From the NCBI GenBank assembly GCA_963605115.1, contig CAVCTM010000002.1, positions 6,349 through 70,348 of the forward strand: DNA of 64,000 nt, in the 5' to 3' direction. The notes under the pieces were generated by a model, which saw only the letters and a list, made by a program, of their open reading frames with translations, did no database searches and was not told the origin of the DNA. The stretch's first letter is position 1. The number at the start of each line of letters is the position of its first letter. This document shows, piece by piece, positions 57,575-64,000 of this stretch. A program made the translations under genes and the position numbers. This stretch comes from SVKR01 sp963605115 (GTDB taxonomy: Bacteria; Bacillota; Clostridia; Oscillospirales; Oscillospiraceae).

Positions 57575-58996
57575 TCAGCTGGCGGTAACGGTAATAGCCT
57601 GCGTCGCGCCGGCGATGACGCCGCCCTCCGTATAAGCAATGGTGACGGACGTCGTACCGGCGGTGAGGCTGTCGCCGCCGATGACCGTGCAGCTGTTGGT
57701 CACGGTCTTGGTGGAGTTGTCCGTATAGGTCGCCGTCACGGTCATGCCCGTCTTCGCAAAGCTCTCGCCGGCGGTGTAGGCAGTCTTAGTCGGCGCCTTG
57801 GTGATCGCGATGGACTTCAGCACCGGGCTCGTCTCGCTCATCAGCGCGTAGACAAATGCGCCGGAGTCACGCAGCTGGTAGTCGTCGCGCATGGTTGCCT
57901 TGAACGCGGTCATATCCTGTTCGGCAAGATTGATGCTGCCGACGGTCGCCTCCGTCAGGCGGGTGATGGTCACGCTGCGGCGGTCGAAGCGCTCGACGCC
58001 CTCCTGAAGCGAACCGATAATGAAGGGGATCTTGCCGCTGACATTGCCCAGCGTGGCATTGTCCCAGACCTTGATCGGCACGCTGGTCGGACCGACACAG
58101 AGCATCATACGTGCCGGGGCGGTGGGATCCGGCTGAAGCAGCGGGCGGTCGTTATTGTCCTTCATCGTGATAAGGCGCAGCAGACCGCTGTCGTTGGTGT
58201 GGATCGTGGACACGGCGCGCAGCGCGGAGCCAAGCGTCGTGGTCAGGATCGTCAGGATGTCATCCAGCCCGGAAATGGATGTCGGCGTACCGGCAGTCGC
58301 CGTCGCAAAAGCCTTTTTGTTGATCGTGACGCGCCCCTCATCGGCAAGCCAGTTGATGACCAGCGTCGCGATGTTCTCATCGCTGTCCTCCAGCAGCTCG
58401 TTGCTGACCGGCAGATAGCCCGCGCGCTTTGCGATCGTATAGCTGATCTGTGCAAAGCTCGGCTGCTCCTGCGCAGGGATCGCCGCAGCCTCGGCGACCG
58501 TGGCAAAGCCGCTGAGCTGCTTGCGGGTCTTGTAGCTGCGCTTGCCGGAGTTGGTCGTGACCGGCGTGTTGGTGATGTAGGGCAGCACATTGTCCTGCGC
58601 TTCGATCAGGCTGTAGACGCGGTTGACAATGTCCTCCGGCACGGTGTAGCCGCCGTCTGCGGCGGTGCCCTCGGTGAGGCTCTTGCGGACGTCGGAAGCG
58701 AAGGACTTGACGCTGCTCTCCTTCAGTCCCTTCAGGGTGCCGGCGGAGTAGGTCTTCTCCAGCGCGTTCGGACCAAGACCGTGCAGGTCCTTCTGCTGCC
58801 CCGGCGCAGCCCCCTTCTCTTCCTCCGTGATCAGCGCCTCCACCTCGCCGATCTGGGTGTTCAGGCTGTCGATCAGCGCCTTCTGGGTGCGGTATTCCTC
58901 GCTGTCCAGCTTGTCCTCGCCGATCAGCGTCTTTGCGGCGGTGACGGCATTTGCCTTCTGATTCTTCAGGTCATAGAGTTTCTGCTTCAGATTCAT
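57575..58996 (-). CDS. HK97-fold major capsid protein with N-terminal scaffold-like helix and C-terminal Ig-like domain
   Basis: A 473-residue major capsid protein. Residues 1-90 are helical (delta/scaffold domain), removed by the protease in HK97-type phages. The capsid fold spans about 100-388 (GGYTVPEDIVNRVYSLIEAQDNVLPYI; WDNATLGNVSGKIPFIIGSLQEGVERFDRRSVTI; FKATMRDDYQLRDSGAFVYAL). Residues ~390-473 (AITKAPTKTAYTAGESF ... SLTAGTTSVTIAYTEGGV ... QAITVTAS) form a bacterial Ig-like Big_3-type domain expected on the capsid surface. Confidence 0.92.
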   Translation of the reverse strand: MNLKQKLYDLKNQKANAVTAAKTLIGEDKLDSEEYRTQKALIDSLNTQIGEVEALITEEEKGAAPGQQKDLHGLGPNALEKTYSAGTLKGLKESSVKSFASDVRKSLTEGTAADGGYTVPEDIVNRVYSLIEAQDNVLPYITNTPVTTNSGKRSYKTRKQLSGFATVAEAAAIPAQEQPSFAQISYTIAKRAGYLPVSNELLEDSDENIATLVINWLADEGRVTINKKAFATATAGTPTSISGLDDILTILTTTLGSALRAVSTIHTNDSGLLRLITMKDNNDRPLLQPDPTAPARMMLCVGPTSVPIKVWDNATLGNVSGKIPFIIGSLQEGVERFDRRSVTITRLTEATVGSINLAEQDMTAFKATMRDDYQLRDSGAFVYALMSETSPVLKSIAITKAPTKTAYTAGESFAKTGMTVTATYTDNSTKTVTNSCTVIGGDSLTAGTTSVTIAYTEGGVIAGATQAITVTAS

Positions 58997-59016
58997 GATT
59001 CGTGTTTCGCTCCTTT

Positions 59017-59697
59017 TCAGATTATTTCCAGCTCAAGCAGGGCCAGAGCTTTTGCTGACGGATCCTTCTCCCCCTCCGGAGGCTCCTGCGGCTGCTTATC
59101 CTCGCCGCCGTACTGCTTCACGACGCCCGCGGCGCGCTGCGCCGGGACTGCGACGAAACTGACCTCATAAGCGTCCTCCGCGCCGCAGAGATCCACGTGG
59201 CAGGTCTTGCCGTCGTACTCCGCGCCCGGTCGGTGCTCGCACCACGCTACGCGCTTATCCGCGCCGCAGACGCTGCAAACCGCCTTGCCGATCGCGCAGC
59301 CGACGCTGACTTCCCGCAGGATCCCGCCCTCGATGGCGGCGATCGCGCTCTCCGTCGCCGGCAGACGCAGCATATACGCCCGCAGGATCAGACGGCTGAC
59401 GCCGTCCGCGCCCTGCTCCACGTCCGCGGCATAGATCCGCGCCGTCTGCCCGGCGGCGCTCCAGACGTGGTCCATGATCATTGTCCTGCCGACGAAAAGC
59501 GGTGCCAGCCCGCGCAGCGTCTCAGGCGGGAAGCGCTCAAAATCCCGGTCGACGCGGTCATCCGCCGCGCAGACCCGGAACGCGAAGACCTCCTCCTCGC
59601 TCAGCTCGCGCAGGCTCTGCGCGTTGATAAGCGGCAGCTCCTCGGCAAGCACGAGCGCCCTTCCGGTCACACTGCCGGCTTTCTTGATATCATTCAC
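59017..59697 (-). CDS. Prohead maturation protease
   Basis: A 226-residue serine protease of the HK97 gp4-like kind. The likely catalytic His is in MIMDHVWS and Ser in REVSVGC. An inserted CxxC...C knuckle (CSVCGADKRVAWCEH) followed by PGAEYDGKTCHV is a feature of Firmicutes phage homologues. It cleaves the capsid delta domain during maturation. I chose the GTG at 59697, which overlaps the portal stop; the upstream TTG lacks an SD. Confidence 0.85.
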   Translation of the reverse strand: MNDIKKAGSVTGRALVLAEELPLINAQSLRELSEEEVFAFRVCAADDRVDRDFERFPPETLRGLAPLFVGRTMIMDHVWSAAGQTARIYAADVEQGADGVSRLILRAYMLRLPATESAIAAIEGGILREVSVGCAIGKAVCSVCGADKRVAWCEHRPGAEYDGKTCHVDLCGAEDAYEVSFVAVPAQRAAGVVKQYGGEDKQPQEPPEGEKDPSAKALALLELEII

Positions 59698-60949
59698 TGT
59701 TGTTACCGTCTCCCTTCCCAAAACGCTCAAGAGCGTCAAAATTACGCGAGACCAGGCGGATATTGCCGCCCTCCACGTCGGGCTCGTCCTCCTTCGCGAG
59801 GATGTCGTTGACCGAGTAAGCGCCGATCTCTCGCATAACGCGGTACCACTCGCCTCTCGTCTGGCTGTCGGCGCGCAGCTCAGCCATCATGTTCATCTGG
59901 AGCCAGAGCCCGTTCCGGCGCTCCGATGCCGTCAGCAGCTTATAACTGCCCTCCTGCTCGTACTGGACGACGGTCGGGTGCATCGAGTCCGTGACATAAT
60001 CCAGACTGTTGGCTTCATTAGAGTTGTAGCTCTGCTTGCCGGCATAGAGCTTATGCAGCGGGACGCCGACGAAGCGGGCGAGATCCTCGACCGTGACCGC
60101 CTTGTTTTCTACGAACTGCGCATCGGCATGGCTCATGGCGAGCGGCTGGAACTTGAGCCCGTTGTCCATCACGGCGATGCGGAACGCATTGCCGGGGCCC
60201 CGGTGGATCTTGTCCCACTCCCGGCGGATGACGTCCTTGTAGCTTACCTTGCTGCCGTCCGGCAGCGTCAGCTCCGGCAGGCGGCTCAGGTCTCCGTCCG
60301 TGTAGAGGATGCCGGCGGGGTTGCCGCCGTTATCATAGACCGCGCGCTCATATTCGTCGCGGCTCGCCGCCACCGCCAGCGTCTGCGCCGCGTGGCGCAG
60401 CAGGCTGATCCCCTCGATGCCATTGGTGGAAAAGCCCTTGTAGTGCTCGATATCCTCGCCGTCCAGACAGTAGACGTCGCCCGTCTTGGGGTCTGCGGCG
60501 AGATAGCTCAGCTTTCCGGTACCGGGCTCGATCCACGGCTTGCAGCTCCCCGGCGGCAGCGGCAGGCGCTCGATCGTTCGTCCGTTTCCGTCCCGGTAGA
60601 GCCAGACATAGGCGTTGCCGAGCACAAGCCGCTGGTACTCCACGAGCTTTTTAAAGCCGTAAGGCGTCATAGCCTCGTTCGGCCGCTCCCAAAGCACCTT
60701 GCCGAGATAGTGGTCCTCCACGTGCCGCCGGGTATTCGTGTCGATCACATACATCGGATACTTGCCGACGGAATCCGTCCGGAGATCGATCGCGCGGTAG
60801 AACGCCGAGACCTTCAGCGCGGCGTCCGCGCTCACCTCCGCGGTCTTGCCGGCGCATCCATGCACGAGCTCCCAGTTCAGCGCCGCATCAGAGGCGCTCT
60901 TGCGCCGCCGGAGCAGCGTCCGCATCCCCTTCGTCACCGCGTCAGCCAT
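59690..60949 (-). CDS. Phage portal protein (HK97 family)
   Basis: A 419-residue portal subunit forming the DNA gateway of the head. It has the usual N-terminal Arg-rich region, SAFYRAIDLRTDSVGKYPMYVID, LVLGNAYVWLYRDGNGRTIERLPLPP and the C-terminal FVGVPLHKLYAGKQSYNSNEANSLDYV and LWLQMNMM segments. The start ATG at 60949 has GGGAGG eight bases upstream. It overlaps the 65-residue gene before it by 8 bp. Confidence 0.93.
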   Translation of the reverse strand: MADAVTKGMRTLLRRRKSASDAALNWELVHGCAGKTAEVSADAALKVSAFYRAIDLRTDSVGKYPMYVIDTNTRRHVEDHYLGKVLWERPNEAMTPYGFKKLVEYQRLVLGNAYVWLYRDGNGRTIERLPLPPGSCKPWIEPGTGKLSYLAADPKTGDVYCLDGEDIEHYKGFSTNGIEGISLLRHAAQTLAVAASRDEYERAVYDNGGNPAGILYTDGDLSRLPELTLPDGSKVSYKDVIRREWDKIHRGPGNAFRIAVMDNGLKFQPLAMSHADAQFVENKAVTVEDLARFVGVPLHKLYAGKQSYNSNEANSLDYVTDSMHPTVVQYEQEGSYKLLTASERRNGLWLQMNMMAELRADSQTRGEWYRVMREIGAYSVNDILAKEDEPDVEGGNIRLVSRNFDALERFGKGDGNNSE

Positions 60950-61139
60950 CCGCTGCGCCTCCCTTCGCGGCCAAGAGCCCCAGCGCCGCACAGCACACGC
61001 CGGCGCAGATAAATCCCGCCGGCATATACAGCAGCCCGGCGCCGAAGCTTATCAGCACCGCACCAAGCGCAAAGAGCACGGTCGGCAGGCTCGGTCGGGG
61101 CTTTGGTTTGGCTTTCTTCTTATCTTCCAATGGCAGCAC
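60942..61139 (-). CDS. Small prophage membrane protein (65 residues)
   Basis: A short protein with a Lys/Pro-rich N-terminus (EDKKKAKPKPRPSLP) and two hydrophobic helices (TVLFALGAVLISFGAGLLY and AGFICAGVCCAALGLLAAK). It lies between the terminase and portal genes, where small membrane proteins of unknown function occur in related phages. The start is GTG 61139 or a TTG four codons later; the SD is AAAGGA. Confidence 0.6.
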   Translation of the reverse strand: MLPLEDKKKAKPKPRPSLPTVLFALGAVLISFGAGLLYMPAGFICAGVCCAALGLLAAKGGAADG

Positions 61140-61170
61140 ATCCTTTCGGTGTTCGATTCGGACACGTCGG

Positions 61171-63084
61171 TCACAGGCTGAAGGTGCCGGCGCGGATCGC
61201 GTCGGCGAGCGTCGGGCTGCTCCGGCGGACCAGCGCGCGGGAGAGCGCGTTCATGAGCGCCGCAGCCGGGTCAATGCGCTCCGTGTCGTTCCGGTGCTTT
61301 TTGCTGAGCTTGATGTCGCCGAAGTTGTTGACGACCTCGACCGCGTTTGCAAAGCACCATATCAGCAGCGGGTTTTCCTCGACGACGATCCTGCCGCTGA
61401 GCAGCAGCTCGCGGAAGGTCTTGCAGGCGAGATTCTGCCCGGCGCAGGTCTGCGCGATCTCGACGCAGAAATCGTCGTTGTTCCGCGCCTCGCAGAGCCG
61501 GATCGCGAGGTCGGTCGCGTTATGCCCGTCGTAGTCCACCTCCAGCAGCCGCCATGCGTGCTCCCGCTCCCCGGCGCATAGCCAGTTTTCCACATAGCTG
61601 TTGTCCGTCACGTCGCCGGGCGTCAGCGTGCAGTGCCCCGCCGCTGCCCATGACAGGTACGGGACGTGGTCGCTGTGCTCATGCTCCGCGGCGCGGTTTT
61701 CCGGCATAAAGCCGTGTCCCTTGAGCGCTATGCGGCCGTCGTCGAGCAGAAACACGGCGCCGACGCCGCTGAGGTCGATCCGCTTGCCGAGGTCGAAGCC
61801 GCCCCAGCACTCCCGGCCATCCGTCAGCGCCGCAAACTCGTCCGGCGGGATCTGCGCGTCTCGCAGCAGCTTCATGCATCGCTCGTCCAGATAGCGGTTG
61901 ACGCTGCCGCTCTGCCACTGGCACATGCGGCGTGTCAGAAACCGGCGGATCTTATAGGCGTCGCCGCTGTCATAGGCTGCGGCGTGCTCCTGCTCGATCT
62001 CGCGGAGCAGCACGGCGGAATAATCCGTCGGATAGCGCAGGCAGGGATTGCTCCACGCCCACTTTGTGCGGTCGTGCGGATCCTCGCCCTGCGGCAGCTC
62101 GCGGATCATCACAAAATAGTTGTCGTTTCGGACCTCGCCGTCCAGAATGCGCTTCGCGTAGTTTTCCTCCGCGAAGCAGGGCTTGCTCTGCGCGTCGTCG
62201 CCGGCGGTCGTGATCACGTCCAGCAGCGGCTGCGCGCGTTTGCCGAAGGAGTCCACCGCGACGTCGCGGATCTCGCTCGTTGGGTGGGCATGGTACTCGT
62301 CGATGACGAAATAGGTCGGCGCGCCGGAGTCTTTGTTTTTCGTATCCCGGCTCAGGGCGCGCATATAGCCGCCGTACTTCCGGTTTACCACCGGATTGCT
62401 CCGCGGGATAACGAGCCGGGAGGCGATCTCCGGCGAGCGCTGCATGATCTTTTTTGCATCGCCGAAGACGCGCATGGCCTGCGTCCGGTCCACGGCGGCG
62501 CACTCGACCTCCGGCTCCTGCTCCCAGCGTGCGAGCTCCGGGTGATAGGGTGGATAGATCACGTCCGCGCACATGTGATAGCCGCACTGCCCGGACTTTT
62601 CCGTCGACTTGAAGTTTCCTCTCCCGCGTTTGTTGTAGGTCACGGTGAAGCGCCGGGCGCCGGTCTCCGCGTTCACCCAGCCGTAAACGCAGCTGAGGTC
62701 AAAGATCTGCCAGGGCTGGAGTCGGATCGGCTGCCCCGCCTCCGGACCGCGGATCTGGATGCAGAACTCAAACCAGCGGATGACCCGGTCGGCGCGCGTC
62801 TCGTCGAAGACATACGGGAAGTCTTCGGTGTTCTGGCGCTTCAGGTCGTCCAAATGCCGCTGACACGCCTTGATCTCATACGGACAGCACTGCGCGCGGA
62901 GCTTCCCCCGCGTCACCTGCTTTGCATAGACGGCAGCCGGGTGATGGAGTCCCGTCGGTCTCGCCCCGGATCTTGCTTTCAGTTCAGCCGCGGTCCTCAC
63001 CTCCAAATGCAAAGAGCCGAGGCGAGCAAACGCGCACTGCGTTTCCCGGCCCCGGCCCCTTTGCGGCTCCTGCCTGTCTTTCAA
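61171..63084 (-). CDS. terL: Terminase large subunit
   Basis: DNA-packaging motor, up to 637 residues. ATPase: a degenerate Walker A (NKRGRGNFKSTEKSG), Walker B FVIDEYHAHP, coupling motif VITTAGD. Nuclease: acidic clusters GGFDLGKRIDLSG, VDYDGHNATDLA and DPAAALMNAL. HK97/phiE125-type terminases share this layout. The start is uncertain: TTG 63084 overlaps the small terminase stop, and homology begins at about residue 55 (YAKQVTRGKL). Confidence 0.92.
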   Translation of the reverse strand: MKDRQEPQRGRGRETQCAFARLGSLHLEVRTAAELKARSGARPTGLHHPAAVYAKQVTRGKLRAQCCPYEIKACQRHLDDLKRQNTEDFPYVFDETRADRVIRWFEFCIQIRGPEAGQPIRLQPWQIFDLSCVYGWVNAETGARRFTVTYNKRGRGNFKSTEKSGQCGYHMCADVIYPPYHPELARWEQEPEVECAAVDRTQAMRVFGDAKKIMQRSPEIASRLVIPRSNPVVNRKYGGYMRALSRDTKNKDSGAPTYFVIDEYHAHPTSEIRDVAVDSFGKRAQPLLDVITTAGDDAQSKPCFAEENYAKRILDGEVRNDNYFVMIRELPQGEDPHDRTKWAWSNPCLRYPTDYSAVLLREIEQEHAAAYDSGDAYKIRRFLTRRMCQWQSGSVNRYLDERCMKLLRDAQIPPDEFAALTDGRECWGGFDLGKRIDLSGVGAVFLLDDGRIALKGHGFMPENRAAEHEHSDHVPYLSWAAAGHCTLTPGDVTDNSYVENWLCAGEREHAWRLLEVDYDGHNATDLAIRLCEARNNDDFCVEIAQTCAGQNLACKTFRELLLSGRIVVEENPLLIWCFANAVEVVNNFGDIKLSKKHRNDTERIDPAAALMNALSRALVRRSSPTLADAIRAGTFSL

Positions 63085-63544
63085 TCCCCGAACATATCGT
63101 CCGTCGGTCTCTCCTCTGCCGCCGCGGACGCCTTTTTCCGAGCGAGCGCCACACGGCCGCTCGGCGTCAGCCCAAGCTCTCTGGCATAGGAGAGCAGCGT
63201 AGCTCCAGCCGCGCGTCGACGTTGTCGCGGATATCCTTTGCCGCGGAGTCGTTCATCAGCCGGACGCAGAGGTCGTTCATCGCGCACCGCCGGCTCAGCA
63301 TGGAGCAGAACAGCGCCAGCGTGTCCGCATCCAGCGCGTCCAGAATGGCATAGCCCTCCATCTTGTGCAGGATCTGCTGCCAGTAGCGCTTGGCGGCTGT
63401 GTCCTTTGCCAAGCTCTTCGGCGGGCGCTGCGGATCCAGAGCCCGCAGCGGCATGGTCTCCCGCTCCGCCTGCTCCCGCGCCGCGATCTCTCCCTGCGTG
63501 AGGTGCTTCTCGATATTCTCAAGGCTCTTCGCCTGCCTTGCCAC
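63081..63544 (-). pseudogene. Terminase small subunit (P27 family), frameshifted
   Basis: The P27-type small terminase is split over two frames. The first runs from GTG 63544 (SD GGAGG, seven bases upstream) as ARQAKSLENIEKHLTQGE ... CAMNDLCVRLMNDSAAKDIRDNVDARLEL and hits a stop at 63167. The second frame supplies the missing end, LLSYARELGLTPSGRVALARKKASAAAEERPTDDMFGD, to 63081. Adding one base near 63200-63206 restores one frame. No homopolymer or slippery heptamer is at the junction, so a real one-base deletion is more likely than programmed shifting. DNA recognition for packaging would be affected. Confidence 0.8.
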
Positions 63545-63877
63545 ATTATCACCTCCGTCGGTTCCGGTTCTCTGCCAGATGCCGGCGTCGCCGCCGGCAC
63601 CCGCAGGAGGAAAAGGAAAGAGAATGAGACGGGCGCCCCTCTGGTCAAGGGCACCCGGCACAGAACCGGAAAACATCGCCGTAGCAAACCGCCGCAGTCC
63701 AAAACTCCCAAAGGGGAATATTTCTCGCATTTGAGAGCGCCCGGGGTTTCGCACCGCGACCGCCAAAACTTTTCGATGCCGGGGGGGTCCGGGCGCGCGG
63801 ACTGGAACGCGCCAGTCCGGGCGCGCCGGCACGTGGGCGCCCTGCCGCACGTCGGCGCGCAGACGTAGCATCAGCAG
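63545..63877. other. Non-coding GC-rich region between HNH and small terminase
   Basis: 333 bp without a convincing gene. It holds a strong imperfect inverted repeat at 63791-63827 (GGCGCGC..GGACTGG with CCAGTCCGGGCGCGCC). The position between the HNH and terminase genes is where cos sites lie in related phages. Confidence 0.5.
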
Positions 63878-64000
63878 CTAAAACGCACTCACTTTCGCAC
63901 GCTTTTCCTCCGCCTGTTCCGCCGCCGTTTTGCGGTCATGGCAGGTCTTGCAGAGGCTTTGCAGGTTGCCCGGATTCGTAAACCGCAGCCAGTCTCCGCG
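63878..64000 (-). CDS. HNH endonuclease, C-terminal part
   Basis: The last 40 residues of a gene that begins beyond the window: RGDWLRFTNPGNLQSLCKTCHDRKTAAEQAEEKRAKVSAF, stop at 63878. The NLQSLCKTCHDRKT motif is the second half of an HNH/zinc-finger nuclease. HNH proteins beside terminase genes take part in cos cleavage and packaging in HK97-like phages. Confidence 0.85.
   Translation of the reverse strand, partial: RGDWLRFTNPGNLQSLCKTCHDRKTAAEQAEEKRAKVSAF

Larger units (their letters stand above)
42345..64000. mobile_element. Contractile-tailed (PBSX/Mu-like) prophage, incomplete in window
   Basis: A continuous late-gene cluster on the minus strand, from HNH endonuclease and terminase at the right edge through head, sheath/tube tail, baseplate and holin genes, ends beside tRNA-Leu(GAG). 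Integrase, repressor and replication genes are not in the window and would lie beyond 64000. The left boundary is not fixed: it could be the tRNA 3' end or the terminator near 42862. No endolysin or long tail-fibre gene is found. Confidence 0.85.

Overview
The window is a GC-rich stretch of a Firmicutes (class Clostridia) chromosome. I infer an anaerobic, probably gut-associated member of the Oscillospirales. The grounds are an anaerobic class III ribonucleotide reductase with its activase, Gram-positive Shine-Dalgarno sites (AAAGGAGG) and sigma-A promoters (TTGACA-17-TATAAT), an SLH-domain surface protein, an FtsEX plus M23 hydrolase module, a lysyl-tRNA synthetase with a C-terminal tRNA-binding domain, and a str operon in the order rpoB-rpoC-rpsL-rpsG-fusA-tuf. 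The genus cannot be read from the sequence.

Region by region. 1-3.1 kb (minus): cca, nrdG and the start of nrdD, with a putative NrdR-controlled promoter just before nrdD. 3.2-12.1 kb (plus): a PMT-family glycosyltransferase, rpiB, a putative membrane-anchored glycoside hydrolase, a DUF1648/HAD-phosphatase/GH2 operon, and a TelA/XpaC-type pair. Two palindromic MITE-like elements lie between these genes. 12.2-19.9 kb: a lipoprotein esterase, an EamA permease, an ECF transporter S component divergent from a short MocR-like regulator, an SLH surface protein, a zinc-ribbon protein and a small XRE regulator. 19.9-28.2 kb (mostly minus): greA-lysS, ftsE-ftsX-M23 hydrolase, a CdaR-type regulator, an RsuA-type pseudouridine synthase and a small membrane protein. 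28.4-40.8 kb (minus): translation and transcription genes, each block with a near-consensus promoter. 41-42.3 kb: a Gpi18-like glycosyltransferase and tRNA-Leu(GAG).

From the tRNA-Leu gene to the right edge the window is a contractile-tailed (PBSX/Mu-like) prophage whose late genes all read toward the tRNA. In transcription order these are HNH endonuclease, small and large terminase, portal, protease, HK97 capsid, connector genes, sheath, tube, tail assembly chaperone (with a -1 frameshift site), tape measure, XkdP/Q/R/S/T baseplate genes, YmfQ, a multi-HTH protein fused to a tail-accessory domain, XkdX, holin and several small proteins. A hicAB toxin-antitoxin pair sits on the opposite strand inside the late region. 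The integrase and early genes are not in the window and presumably lie beyond 64000.

The most noteworthy items are: a 170-bp multi-hairpin repeat present twice whose first stem differs by three compensatory base pairs while its loop is conserved; a second family of palindromic elements; a MocR-like regulator lacking both the PLP-binding lysine and its C-terminus; an HTH/tail fusion with an internal ribosome-binding site; a capsid protein with an Ig-like C-terminal domain; a frameshifted small terminase; and a 39-residue hydrophobic ORF under a perfect promoter with a palindromic operator-like spacer.
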